From contig CAMCXA010000011.1 of NCBI GenBank assembly GCA_945883115.1, forward strand, positions 1-54,261: DNA of 54,261 nt. The letters are read 5' to 3'. Positions 18,871 through 27,854 of the stretch are shown here, in pieces. The stretch comes from Alsobacter soli (GTDB lineage Bacteria; Pseudomonadota; Alphaproteobacteria; Rhizobiales; Beijerinckiaceae). The translations under genes and the position numbers were made by a program. The first letter of the stretch is position 1; each line of letters begins with the position of its first letter. The notes beneath the pieces were generated by a model. It searched no databases. It was not told where the DNA came from and saw only the letters and a program-made list of their open reading frames with translations.

Positions 18871-20154
18871 TTGACCCATTCCCGAAAAATTGCCGTCATA
18901 GGCCTTGGCTATGTCGGCCTTCCTGTTGCTGTTGCCTTCGCCGAATCCGGCGTAGATGTCATCGGCTTCGATATTGATCAGCGCCGCATCTCGGAGCTTG
19001 GCTCCGGCCATGACAGGACGCTTGAGGTCGAGCCGAAGCGTCTCGGCCATCCCAATCTGAAATTCTCCGCCGATACGGAAACGCTGCGCAAGGCCGATTT
19101 CTTCATCGTCACAGTGCCGACGCCGATTGACGAAGCCCGTCGTCCGGATCTCACACCCCTTCTCCGCGCTTCCGAAACCGTCGGCAAAATTCTCAAAAAG
19201 GGCGATATTGTCGTCTATGAATCAACCGTCTATCCCGGCGCCTCGGAAGAAGATTGCATGCCGGTTCTTGAGCGCCATTCCGGTCTGCAAGGCGGCGTCG
19301 ATTTCACGCTCGGCTATTCGCCCGAACGCATCAATCCGGGCGATCAGGTCCACCGCTTTGAAACCATCACCAAAGTCGTCTCCGGCCAAGACGCCGCAAC
19401 CCTTGATATCGTCGCTGCCGTCTATGAGTCGGTTGTGAAAGCCGGTGTGCACCGCGCGCCGACCATCAAGGTCGCGGAAGCGGCCAAAGTTATCGAGAAC
19501 ACCCAGCGCGATCTCAACATCGCGCTCATGAACGAATTGTCGGAAGTGTTTCAAGCCCTCAACATCAACACAATCGACGTACTGAAGGCCGCTGGCACCA
19601 AATGGAACTTCCTGCCCTTCCGCCCCGGCCTCGTCGGCGGACATTGCATAGGCGTCGATCCTTATTATCTCACCTACCGCGCTGAAAAAGCAGGCTGCCA
19701 TCCGCAAGTCATTCTCGCCGGTCGCCGTACCAATGATGCCGTAGGTCCCCGCGTCGCGCAGGAATGCGTCCGCATGCTCCTTGCCAATGGCCGCGCCAAC
19801 CCTTCCGTCACCATTCTCGGCCTCACCTTCAAGGAAGACGTGCCCGATATCCGCAATTCGAAAGTGTTCGATATCATTCACGCTTTCAAGAGCTTCGGCA
19901 TTTCCGTCCAGACCCACGACCCGATGGCTGAACCCGCCGAGGTTGAGCATGAATTCCATATCAAGCCGTCCCAGTTTGACCAGCTCAAGCCCACTGACGC
20001 CGTCATTCTGGCAGTTCCCCATGCGAGCTACCTCAAAGAGGGCTGGCCGATGATCCAGAAATTGCTGAAGCCCGACAGCACCATTGTGCTTGATGTCAAA
20101 GGCGCGTTACCATCCGCGACAAAGCCGACGAATCTGATTTCCTGGAGCTTGTAA
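18871..20154 (+). CDS. tviB: TviB/WbpA-type UDP-N-acetylhexosamine 6-dehydrogenase
   Basis: A 427-residue nucleotide-sugar dehydrogenase. It has NAD-binding GLGYVG (11-16), IVTVPTP (79-85), YESTVYPG (116-123) and the catalytic Cys259 in GLVGGHCIGVDPYYL. The match to TviB/WbpO runs over the full length and predicts two-step oxidation of UDP-GlcNAc at C6 to UDP-GlcNAcA, the entry substrate for WbpB. I place the start at TTG 18871, because GGAG at 18858-18861 sits 9 bases before it and the protein then begins just ahead of the Rossmann strand. An ATG at 18817 would add 18 residues but has no ribosome site and overlaps the glycosyltransferase end. The frame stays open upstream to 18433, which is an artefact of that overlap. 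Confidence 0.88.
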   Translation: MTHSRKIAVIGLGYVGLPVAVAFAESGVDVIGFDIDQRRISELGSGHDRTLEVEPKRLGHPNLKFSADTETLRKADFFIVTVPTPIDEARRPDLTPLLRASETVGKILKKGDIVVYESTVYPGASEEDCMPVLERHSGLQGGVDFTLGYSPERINPGDQVHRFETITKVVSGQDAATLDIVAAVYESVVKAGVHRAPTIKVAEAAKVIENTQRDLNIALMNELSEVFQALNINTIDVLKAAGTKWNFLPFRPGLVGGHCIGVDPYYLTYRAEKAGCHPQVILAGRRTNDAVGPRVAQECVRMLLANGRANPSVTILGLTFKEDVPDIRNSKVFDIIHAFKSFGISVQTHDPMAEPAEVEHEFHIKPSQFDQLKPTDAVILAVPHASYLKEGWPMIQKLLKPDSTIVLDVKGALPSATKPTNLISWSL

Positions 20155-20227
20155 AGGACCTCGGACTTCCGGAATAGCTTTGCCGTGCGAGACGGGTCTG
20201 TGTGTACAAGAGTAGTAATTTTAGTGT
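20155..20227 (+). other. Short gap between dehydrogenase and large unknown gene
   Basis: These 73 bases separate two plus-strand genes. No hairpin with a T-run is seen, so read-through transcription is likely. Confidence 0.35.
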
Positions 20228-22918
20228 TTGCCGATGATTTTTCCTTTCTTGAGTAACAGTTTCCGACGCTTGTCATCCAATTGGTTGCCACTCTTCACGC
20301 TCGTAGTCACGATGGGTGGTGCGATTGGACTTGCAAATGGCAGCTCCGTCTCCATTCTCCGCCCATTGCCCTATCCGTTCAGCCATGTCGTCAGTTTCAG
20401 CGATGATGCCGACGAGTTGCGCCCCTGGCACGGCGTCGCCATGCACCGCGTGATGAACGAGGAACTCGGCCTGAACGTCTCCGACTCGATCTGGCCATCA
20501 GGTACAGATCGCCTCTCGTCGATTTTTCTCGGCCCGGACGCATTGAACCGCTCGCCATCCCTTGTCGATAATCTCCCCGCCTATGCGCTTCTGCTGCGGG
20601 AATGGCACCGCGGCAATATCGATCATTTCCATGGCTGGCACGAGGATAGCGTTTACCGGCTCCGCAATGCGTTCGAACCGCACATCCCGCTTGCCTCCAT
20701 TAGCACGACCGTCATTCTGCCGCCTGTGCAATCCTTCTTCGCGACCCAGCAACGCCACAATGTCCGGATTTATTTCAGCACTGAGCCGCCCGCCGATCTC
20801 TCCGTCACGCTCATAGAGTCCTCGGGCAGACAACTCCACTTCCCGCCCGAACAGGTCAAACGCGCAAAGTCCCTTCAGTTACAAGCCAGCGCCTCATCCG
20901 CAATGGTCGAAGTGTTGATCCCGCAAGATGACACAGCCCTGCCGCCTGTTGCCCTCAACGCTGCGCTAATCGCAACCATCGAGGTCAAGGCCCCCTCTTG
21001 CGCGAAAGGATGCGACATCGCCATCCTCCGCGTCGAGCGCGATGATTTCAGCCGCGAAACCGTGCAGCACCAACTCCCCGTTCTCGAAAGCTGGAATATC
21101 CGCCCCGCCCTACTCACCTCGCATGGTGGCACAACGCTACTTCAGGATTTCGGCGTCAAAGGCAAATTCTACGAAGTCCCGCGGGAGCAAGGCACCATAT
21201 TCACCGACCCCGCCGTTGTCGTCCGCCGTCAAGCCGAGGCCGACCAGAAACAGAGCCACGCCTATCACGCGGATTTGCTCCAGCGCCTTGGTGTCGCGGG
21301 CGTCTGGTCCTATTTCCCCGCCGATCCGTCGCACTATTTCGGCCCGCTCAAATCGGATGCCAAGCGCCCTTTGCCGCCGCTCACCAAGACCTATGAAGGC
21401 CTTTACAACGTCCCCCGATCCACTGTCGGCAATTACGACCGCACCTCCGCCGACACCTTCGCGCGCGATGTCGCACCCTTCGTTCCGGGCTTGAGCGAGG
21501 CGCAGCGCAAGGCACTCTATTGCGGACAAAAGTGCGACAGCGCGCAAGGCGATGCCCTTGGTCTGCTCGTTGCCTCCAGCCTGCAACTGATCCGGCACGG
21601 CGATCATGTCGAGCATTTCTGGTACACGCATTTTGGCTCGGCAGGCTCGGATTTCCTTCATACGGTCGCTGAGCCCTTCACGCCCGCTGTCCTTGATTGG
21701 CTCCGCCAACTCTCCAATCAGGTCTATAATTTCGACGGTACTGTTCCCGCAAACCAGCGTGTCTGGTCTCCCCCCGCGACCACATGGCTGCGCTACCAGA
21801 TGCTCCGCGCCCATATTTTGGACCACCTGACCGTCTCGTCCGATGGCAACAGGATCACCATCCAGTCATGGCGGGACCCCGTCACCGGCCAGACTATTCC
21901 GGACCTCCATTCCGGCACCCGCGATCTGCACGGCCTCACCCTCTATGTCCGCTCGCCCGATCTCGCACGCATATTCGTTGACGGCACCGAAATCCGCACC
22001 TTCACCCGCAATCCGCTCGACGAAACCGGCCAACCCTCGATCACCCTCATTGATGACAATTCCCCCACCACCATCATCGATAGCGTCTCATTGGCCGACA
22101 AGGGCGATGTCACCATGACTGCCGGCAGCTATACCGACACGCGGACAGGCCCCGACACGCCGGAACTTCGCAGCGGCTTTATCAGCCTCACTGCCGACAA
22201 GAACGGCGACGCAAAGCTCGTCTTCAAACCGTCCCGCCTCGATCTCTATAATTCCACCCATCTTCACGTCGCCTATCGCCGCGCAACCGGCACAACAAAA
22301 CCCGGCCAGATGACACTCTCACTCCGCATGGAAGACGGCGACGAGGTCGTTTTGCGCGAAGGCGACGCGACACTCTTTGAAGCCTCCACCGCAAGCCAAT
22401 GGCTCATTCCTCAAGCCGGATTCGGGGCCAACTGGCAGCATGTCACCTTGGACACCGCCCAACTCACATGGCCGGAAATCCGCGCAACCAACACCGCATG
22501 GAGCCGCCCGCCGCTCCCCATCGGCCGCGTGAAAAGCATCACACTTTCCCTCGAAAACGCCGCGCCCGGCACCATACTCGATCTCGGCGATCTCGAAATC
22601 CTGCGCCCCATGGGCAATGGCGGCGCTCCCGACCGGCGCAAACTCGTCGCCGGCCGCGTAGCCGACGCCCGCAATATCGGCCTCGCCAACATCACCGTGG
22701 AAGCACACTCCAACACTGTCGGTCTGATCCGCACAAAGACCGATCAAGACGGCTTGTTCGCCTTCCGCCGACCCAAAGGCGAGCGACTCGCGATCCGCGC
22801 AAAAATTGGCAGCCAGTCCTGCGCGATCCAGCAGGGCCGCCTCGTCGAAATCAGCAAGGATGAAGCCGAGTTTGACATCAATGCCGGCGATTGCGACGTC
22901 AAAATATCAGCGCGCTAA
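20228..22918 (+). CDS. Large membrane-anchored periplasmic protein of unknown function, possible NodB-like fold
   Basis: An 896-residue protein I do not recognise. Residues 17-38 form one transmembrane or uncleaved signal segment, so the rest should be periplasmic. At the end of the next strand is SFSDDADE (Asp59, Asp60, Asp62). About 70 residues on comes DHFHGWHED with His133, His135 and His138, and further on NIRPALLTSHGG near residue 300. Asp pair, His cluster and late Arg-Pro/His block in this order resemble the metal site of NodB-type polysaccharide deacetylases, as in the DUF2334 protein at 1974; this is inference. Residues about 640-820 look like beta-sandwich modules. The last 85 residues (VAGRVADARNIGLANITVE, then DGLFAFRRPKGERL) resemble a carboxypeptidase-regulatory-like Ig domain. 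Position after the UDP-sugar dehydrogenase suggests it modifies or trims the exported glycan. Confidence 0.6.
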   Translation: MPMIFPFLSNSFRRLSSNWLPLFTLVVTMGGAIGLANGSSVSILRPLPYPFSHVVSFSDDADELRPWHGVAMHRVMNEELGLNVSDSIWPSGTDRLSSIFLGPDALNRSPSLVDNLPAYALLLREWHRGNIDHFHGWHEDSVYRLRNAFEPHIPLASISTTVILPPVQSFFATQQRHNVRIYFSTEPPADLSVTLIESSGRQLHFPPEQVKRAKSLQLQASASSAMVEVLIPQDDTALPPVALNAALIATIEVKAPSCAKGCDIAILRVERDDFSRETVQHQLPVLESWNIRPALLTSHGGTTLLQDFGVKGKFYEVPREQGTIFTDPAVVVRRQAEADQKQSHAYHADLLQRLGVAGVWSYFPADPSHYFGPLKSDAKRPLPPLTKTYEGLYNVPRSTVGNYDRTSADTFARDVAPFVPGLSEAQRKALYCGQKCDSAQGDALGLLVASSLQLIRHGDHVEHFWYTHFGSAGSDFLHTVAEPFTPAVLDWLRQLSNQVYNFDGTVPANQRVWSPPATTWLRYQMLRAHILDHLTVSSDGNRITIQSWRDPVTGQTIPDLHSGTRDLHGLTLYVRSPDLARIFVDGTEIRTFTRNPLDETGQPSITLIDDNSPTTIIDSVSLADKGDVTMTAGSYTDTRTGPDTPELRSGFISLTADKNGDAKLVFKPSRLDLYNSTHLHVAYRRATGTTKPGQMTLSLRMEDGDEVVLREGDATLFEASTASQWLIPQAGFGANWQHVTLDTAQLTWPEIRATNTAWSRPPLPIGRVKSITLSLENAAPGTILDLGDLEILRPMGNGGAPDRRKLVAGRVADARNIGLANITVEAHSNTVGLIRTKTDQDGLFAFRRPKGERLAIRAKIGSQSCAIQQGRLVEISKDEAEFDINAGDCDVKISAR

Positions 22919-23083
22919 GCTCTCCGAGCGATATGCTGCACCCAAAATTCGCAGCGACAATCCCGGCCACAACCAGAGCGTGAAACTCCCCGTCTGCATC
23001 GCGCTTTCCGCTCTTGCTCACTCTACGGAATATTGCTTAACTTGCCGCGTCATAATCAGACTACCAACGGGGAGGTTATACCA

Positions 23084-23926
23084 GTGAGTGCAATCAAATC
23101 AGGGTCAATCAAAACCAATGACGGCGTCCGCATCAATTATTTGGAGGCCGGATCAGGCAATCCGCTCGTCATGGTTCCCGGCTGGTCGCAGACCGCCGAA
23201 CAATTCAAACACCAGATCAACGGCTTGAGCGACAAATATCGCGTTATCGCGGTCGATATGCGCAGCCACGGCCAATCGGAAAAGTCCGCCCGCGGCATGC
23301 GCATTTCGCGCCTCTCGAAAGACCTTCACGATCTCCTCCTCGCGCTCGATCTGAAAAACGTGACGCTGCTCGGCCACTCCATGGGGTGCTCGGTCATCTG
23401 GAGCTATGTCGATCTCTTCGGAACCGACCGGATCGCGAAATTCGTGTTCGTCGATCAAGGCGCCTTCCTCACCGCAAATCCGAATTGGGATGATCAGGCC
23501 AAGCAGGAATTCGGCGCGCTTTTCGATGCCCCATCGGTGGTCGCCACCGCCAATGCGCTCTCGGGCCCCGATGGCGTCCCGACAACCCATGGCTTCATCG
23601 GTGGCATGCTGACCTCCGCGATTTCCGCCGAGGACAAAGCCTGGATTATTGCAAAAAATCTCGAAATGCCGCGCGATCACGCAGCTGACCTGCTCTATAA
23701 TCACTGCCATCAGGATTGGCGCGACATTATCCGCAGCATCACCCTGCCAACCCTTGTCATTGGTGGCCGCGTCAGCCTGATCCACTGGAAATCGCAGGAA
23801 TGGGTCGCAAACCAGATCAAGGGCGCGAAGCTCGAAATCTTCGAGGAAAATGAAGGCGGCCAGCACTTCATGTTCATCGAGGGTGCGCCAAAATTCAACA
23901 AGATTGTCGCCGACTTTATCGGCTGA
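23084..23926 (+). CDS. Alpha/beta hydrolase
   Basis: A 280-residue alpha/beta-hydrolase-fold protein. The oxyanion-loop region PLVMVPGWSQ is followed by the nucleophile elbow GHSMGCSVIWS (Ser the nucleophile), an acid in the GGRVSLIHW region and a catalytic His near the end (EGGQHFMFIEG). I chose the GTG at 23084 because GGGGAGG at 23069-23075 lies 8 bases before it. The open frame reaches 23033, but those extra residues have no ribosome site. The substrate is unknown: such proteins include esterases, haloperoxidase-like and lactone hydrolases. It lies between the polysaccharide locus and the catabolic island, and ends in a terminator. Confidence 0.82.
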   Translation: MSAIKSGSIKTNDGVRINYLEAGSGNPLVMVPGWSQTAEQFKHQINGLSDKYRVIAVDMRSHGQSEKSARGMRISRLSKDLHDLLLALDLKNVTLLGHSMGCSVIWSYVDLFGTDRIAKFVFVDQGAFLTANPNWDDQAKQEFGALFDAPSVVATANALSGPDGVPTTHGFIGGMLTSAISAEDKAWIIAKNLEMPRDHAADLLYNHCHQDWRDIIRSITLPTLVIGGRVSLIHWKSQEWVANQIKGAKLEIFEENEGGQHFMFIEGAPKFNKIVADFIG

Positions 23927-23943
23927 CCGACCTCGCAACAAAC

Positions 23944-23976
23944 AAAAGGCCGGGATGTTCCCGACCTTTTTCTTTT
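23944..23976. terminator. Rho-independent terminator, probably bidirectional
   Basis: The arms AAAAGGCCGGGA (23944-23955) and TCCCGACCTTTT (23959-23970) pair over 11 of 12 positions around a TGT loop. A T-rich run follows at 23967-23976 on the plus strand and an A-run precedes the stem, giving a T-run on the minus strand too. It lies between the convergent hydrolase and SDR genes. Confidence 0.85.
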
Positions 23977-23994
23977 CTCATCACAAACTTGCGC

Positions 23995-24756
23995 TCAGAG
24001 CTGCACGCCCTTTGTCAGCGCTCCGTCGATCACGAGATTTGTTCCCGTCGTGAATGACGAGGCTGGGCTCGCCAGAAATACGACGCCGCGCGCCACTTCT
24101 TCCGGCGTTGCCATACGCCCCGTCGGGTTCAGGCTCAACGCCGTCTTGAACAAATCCGGCAGATTATTCTCAATATATTGCCAGACACCGCCCTCGAAAT
24201 AGACGTTCCCCGGCGACACCGAATTCACCCGGATCATTTTCGGCGCGAGCTTCACCGCCATGCCATGCGCATAATGGATCAACGCCGCTTTGAACGCGCC
24301 ATAGGCCGGCCCCGTAAAATCGATCTCGCGACCAGAAACGCTGGAAATCACCGTGATCGATGGCGCCTTCGATTTCTCGAGATACGGCAACACGGCATTC
24401 ACCGTCCGCACCGTATGCAGCATGTCGATCTCGAATTCCTGCCGCCATGCATCCTCATTATCCTCGACCGCGAGCGCCGACACATTCGCGACAACGATAT
24501 CAATCCCACCCATCGCCTTCGCGCTCGCCGCGATCCAGCTTTCAAGCGCAGCCTTGTCACCGACATCAACCGCCTGTCCGAATACAGTCACACCCTTGGC
24601 CTTCAGCGCCGCAGACGCCTCGTCAACGCCCTTCTGGTCGCGCGCACAAAAAGCGACATGCGCTCCGTCCGCCGCAAAATAATCAGCGCAGCGCCGGCCA
24701 ATGCCCTTGCTGCCGCCGGTGATGAGTACGCGTAACCCCTTCAATCCCAAATCCAT
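23995..24756 (-). CDS. SDR-family NAD(P)-dependent oxidoreductase
   Basis: A 253-residue classical short-chain dehydrogenase. It has the cofactor motif TGGSKGIG near residue 13, the catalytic Ser in VISSVSGRE, and the Tyr/Lys pair in YGAFKAALIHY. The C-terminal substrate loop ends LASPASSFTTGTNLVIDGALTKG. The family oxidises or reduces a secondary alcohol/ketone pair. It is the last gene of the importer operon that starts at 30420 (34 bases from the amidase gene). Because that operon is predicted to be under AcoR-like control, a polyol, diol or acetoin-like substrate is plausible but not shown. Confidence 0.87.
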   Translation of the reverse strand: MDLGLKGLRVLITGGSKGIGRRCADYFAADGAHVAFCARDQKGVDEASAALKAKGVTVFGQAVDVGDKAALESWIAASAKAMGGIDIVVANVSALAVEDNEDAWRQEFEIDMLHTVRTVNAVLPYLEKSKAPSITVISSVSGREIDFTGPAYGAFKAALIHYAHGMAVKLAPKMIRVNSVSPGNVYFEGGVWQYIENNLPDLFKTALSLNPTGRMATPEEVARGVVFLASPASSFTTGTNLVIDGALTKGVQL

Positions 24757-24790
24757 CGTCGCGCTCCCTTCCAGATAGTTGATCAGACGT

Positions 24791-25777
24791 TCAAACCAGA
24801 TATTCTTTCAGTATCGACGCCCCGAGCGTATATTTCGGATCCACCATGTTCCCGACACGGACACGCCCCGCTTGCGTTGCAAGAAAATACGCTTCCACCT
24901 CGTCATAGCCATAATCCGACACCATCCACCGGACGAGATCGCGATACGCAATGCGCGCCGCATCCTCCATAGGACGGGCGCTGCCCACCGACATGATCAT
25001 GCTCTCCGTTTCCAGCCGCACACCGGGAATGGCCCATGATTTGATCAGATCAACCTGAATCGTCGCCGTCGCCGGAATTTCAACCGCGACGCCGCACAAT
25101 TCGCCGTCGCCCTGGCGGGCATGGCAATCCCCGAGATAGAGATAGGCCCCCGCGAGCTGAACCGGAAAATAAATGATCGCGCCGGGCGCAACATCCGGCA
25201 AATCCATATTGCCACCCCAATAATCGGGCTGGAGCGACAGCACAGCCTCGATCTCGGGGCTGACGCCGAGCGTGCCGATAAACGGCTCGTAAGGCAATGT
25301 AATGCGCTTGTTAAACACGACACCCTTGGTCGTCACATTCATCTTCTTCACCACTTCGGGCAGCGGCTTGTTCAGCATCGCGGTCGTTGATGTCCCCACC
25401 AACCCGCCAAATTCGGGGATCAGCGCCGTCGTCCCCACAGGTTGCGGGCCGCGCGGTTCGATCGCGTGAATATGCACCGCAAGCACATCGCCCTTCTCCG
25501 CCCCCTTGACGAAGATCGGACCATTTTGCGGGTTCACATAGGGAAAATTCAGCGTCTTCGACGGCAGGTCCTTGACGGTCTTGATCGCACCGTTGAAAGC
25601 GTCCCGCGTTTCCGCGACAACGACATCACCGGGGTTGATCTTGAGCACCGGCTTCGCATAGGGACCATACACATAATTGTAAGTCCCCTGCTTCTTCTCG
25701 GTCAAAGAATGGGTCTTGCCAGCCTCGCCGCCGGCAACACCACGACGCCCCATATAGGACTTTGAAATCCAGGACAT
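24791..25777 (-). CDS. Acetamidase/formamidase family protein
   Basis: A 328-residue protein of the FmdA/AmdA family. The blocks LKINPGDVVVAETRDAF, GDVLAVHIHAIEPRG, YLGDCHARQGDGELCG and CGVAVEIPATATI are typical. The family hydrolyses formamide, acetamide or short amides to ammonia and the acid in the cytoplasm; many members are uncharacterised. It lies 72 bases after the importer ATPase gene and 34 bases before the SDR gene, on the same strand. An amide hydrolase inside an ABC-importer operon suggests that the imported compound, or an intermediate, carries an amide or related bond. Confidence 0.85.
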   Translation of the reverse strand: MSWISKSYMGRRGVAGGEAGKTHSLTEKKQGTYNYVYGPYAKPVLKINPGDVVVAETRDAFNGAIKTVKDLPSKTLNFPYVNPQNGPIFVKGAEKGDVLAVHIHAIEPRGPQPVGTTALIPEFGGLVGTSTTAMLNKPLPEVVKKMNVTTKGVVFNKRITLPYEPFIGTLGVSPEIEAVLSLQPDYWGGNMDLPDVAPGAIIYFPVQLAGAYLYLGDCHARQGDGELCGVAVEIPATATIQVDLIKSWAIPGVRLETESMIMSVGSARPMEDAARIAYRDLVRWMVSDYGYDEVEAYFLATQAGRVRVGNMVDPKYTLGASILKEYLV

Positions 25778-25849
25778 AGCTTACCCCCTATTGATCGAAA
25801 TACGTCTCACATAAAGCGCCACTCCGGCCGTCAAACGTCCAACGCCATT

Positions 25850-26941
25850 TTAGAAGTAAGCGATGCCATTATCCGATGCAAAGAAATGCCAGCGACCCGT
25901 GTCAAACGTGAGATGGCAGGTCTCGCCCATAGCGCCCGAAAAGTCGGGATGGGTCTTCACCAATAATTGCGCATTCTTTAGATCGACATTGACCAGCGTA
26001 TCGCCACCAAGTGGCTCCGTCACCTTGATCGTCCCGGCTACGCTCTCGACCGTCGATTTCCCGCCAATCGAAATCTGGTCAGGCCGGATCCCCATGCGCA
26101 CGGATGTTCCACGCAACGCCCCGCGCAGCAACGCGGATTGCGCTTCCGAAACCATCTGACGGAAAGCCGGGTGAACAAGAACAAACCGGCCACCTTCTTC
26201 AACCAGTTCGCAATCGAAGAAATTCATCGGCGGCTCGCCCACGAAGCCCGCAACCCACTCATTGACGGGGTGATTGTAGATTTCCTGCGGTGTCCCGAGC
26301 TGTTGCAGGACGCCATTATGCATGACGGCGATCCGGTCAGCCATCGACATGGCTTCCAGCTGGTCATGCGTCACATAGATCATCGTTGTGCCGAGACGGC
26401 GCTGCATCAGTTTCAACTCACCACGCATACGGGCGCGCAACTTCGCATCCAAATGCGCAATAGGCTCGTCGAACAGGAACAGTTTCGGCTCGCGGACAAT
26501 CGCGCGGCCAATCGCCGTGCGCTGCTTCTGACCGCCGGAAAGCTCCATCGGCTTGCGTTGCAGAAGATGTTCGATCTCGAGCATCTCTGCCGCAAAGGCA
26601 ATCCGCTTCTCGATCAGATCCTCGCTGCTACCCCTCAGACGAAGCGGGTTCGCCATGTTCTCGTAAACCGTCTTGTGCGGATAGAGCGCATAATTTTCGA
26701 ACACCATCGCGATATCACGATCCTTCGGCTCGAGTTCATTCACCCGCATATCGCCAAAATGGATATCTCCTGCAGAAATATGTTCAAGCCCGGCCAGCAT
26801 GCGCAAGGTCGATGATTTTCCGCAACCCGACGGGCCGAGAACCGAGACGAACTCTCCGTCTTCGCAGTGAATGTTCAGGTCTTTCACGGCAACAGTCTTG
26901 CCGTAATATTTCCAGACATTGGTGATTGTAACAGAAGCCAT
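25850..26941 (-). CDS. MalK/UgpC-type ABC importer ATPase
   Basis: A 363-residue ATPase with Walker A GPSGCGKSS (36-44), Q-loop region FENYALYPH (with Glu-Asn in place of the usual Gln-Asn), signature LSGGQKQR, Walker B LFLFDEPIAHLD and switch THDQLEAM. The C-terminal about 120 residues form the TOBE/MalK regulatory domain, with GIRPDQI near residue 295. It should power the permease pair encoded by the next two genes, which import a sugar, polyol or similar solute. The replaced Q-loop Gln (FQNYALYPH in most MalK proteins) and the Ile in DEPIAHLD (usually DEPLSNLD) are known variants in a subset of the family. Confidence 0.9.
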   Translation of the reverse strand: MASVTITNVWKYYGKTVAVKDLNIHCEDGEFVSVLGPSGCGKSSTLRMLAGLEHISAGDIHFGDMRVNELEPKDRDIAMVFENYALYPHKTVYENMANPLRLRGSSEDLIEKRIAFAAEMLEIEHLLQRKPMELSGGQKQRTAIGRAIVREPKLFLFDEPIAHLDAKLRARMRGELKLMQRRLGTTMIYVTHDQLEAMSMADRIAVMHNGVLQQLGTPQEIYNHPVNEWVAGFVGEPPMNFFDCELVEEGGRFVLVHPAFRQMVSEAQSALLRGALRGTSVRMGIRPDQISIGGKSTVESVAGTIKVTEPLGGDTLVNVDLKNAQLLVKTHPDFSGAMGETCHLTFDTGRWHFFASDNGIAYF

Positions 26942-26971
26942 GTGAAAGGACCTTTCGTGCTTACTCTTAGA

Positions 26972-27850
26972 CTATTCGCGGACTGCGCCCATGGTGAGGC
27001 CAGTCACAAGATAGCGACGGATCAATAGACCGAGGAACATCATGGGCACCGTCGTCACGACGCCGGCGGCCATAATACTACCCCATTGGATATTCTGCGG
27101 TTGAACGAGTTCTCGTGTTGCCGGAGGCAACGTCTTGGCGCCACCAGATCCGATGATCGATGCGAACAAGAAGTCATTCCACGCAAACAGAACACACAGA
27201 ACAAGGAAGGCACCGATCCCCGGCGCTACCAGCGGCAGGATCGCCCGGAACGCCTGAAAGCGTGTCGACCCGTCGACCATTGAAGCTTCTTCGATCGCGA
27301 AGGGCACGTTGTCGAAAAAGCCTTTCAAAATCCAGATCGCGAACGGCAGGTTGAACGTCGTGTAAGCAAGGATCAAACCTGTCCGCGTCCCGATGAGGTC
27401 AAACCCGCGGAAGATCGCATAGAGCGGCACAAGAACCGCCACGACTGGCGCCATACGGGTCGAGATAATCCAGAAGAACAGATCCCCCTTGCCACGAAAA
27501 TCAACGCGCGACAGCGAATAAGCAGCCATCGACCCCAAAACGACCGACACAACCGCCGAACCGCCTGCGGCGATAATGGAGTTCATCAAATAGGTCGAAA
27601 AGCCGAGGTTATAGAACAGATTGTAATAGTGCTTCGTCGTCGGTTCGAAATCGAAGAAAATTCCGATCTGCGAGAACGCACCCACAGGCGGCAATTGAAA
27701 CGCCGCCAACAAATCCTTGAACGACGATACGAACATCAGGAAGAGCGGCAGAATTGTCCAGACCAGGTAAAAGGCCAGAAAGATGACGATCACGACGTTC
27801 AATAATCGGGATAGCGGCGTCTTGTAGGTAACAACGTCACGCGATGCCAT
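26972..27850 (-). CDS. MalG-type ABC importer permease
   Basis: A 292-residue inner-membrane permease with six predicted membrane segments. The cytoplasmic EAA loop is EEASMVDGSTRFQAFRAI, which docks on the ATPase. I start it at ATG 27850 (MASRDVV), which has GGGGAG 8 bases upstream and follows the stop of the partner permease. The frame is open to 27901 but would overlap that gene by 47 bases. It forms a heterodimer with the MalF-type protein. Confidence 0.88.
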   Translation of the reverse strand: MASRDVVTYKTPLSRLLNVVIVIFLAFYLVWTILPLFLMFVSSFKDLLAAFQLPPVGAFSQIGIFFDFEPTTKHYYNLFYNLGFSTYLMNSIIAAGGSAVVSVVLGSMAAYSLSRVDFRGKGDLFFWIISTRMAPVVAVLVPLYAIFRGFDLIGTRTGLILAYTTFNLPFAIWILKGFFDNVPFAIEEASMVDGSTRFQAFRAILPLVAPGIGAFLVLCVLFAWNDFLFASIIGSGGAKTLPPATRELVQPQNIQWGSIMAAGVVTTVPMMFLGLLIRRYLVTGLTMGAVRE

Positions 27851-27854
27851 AACT

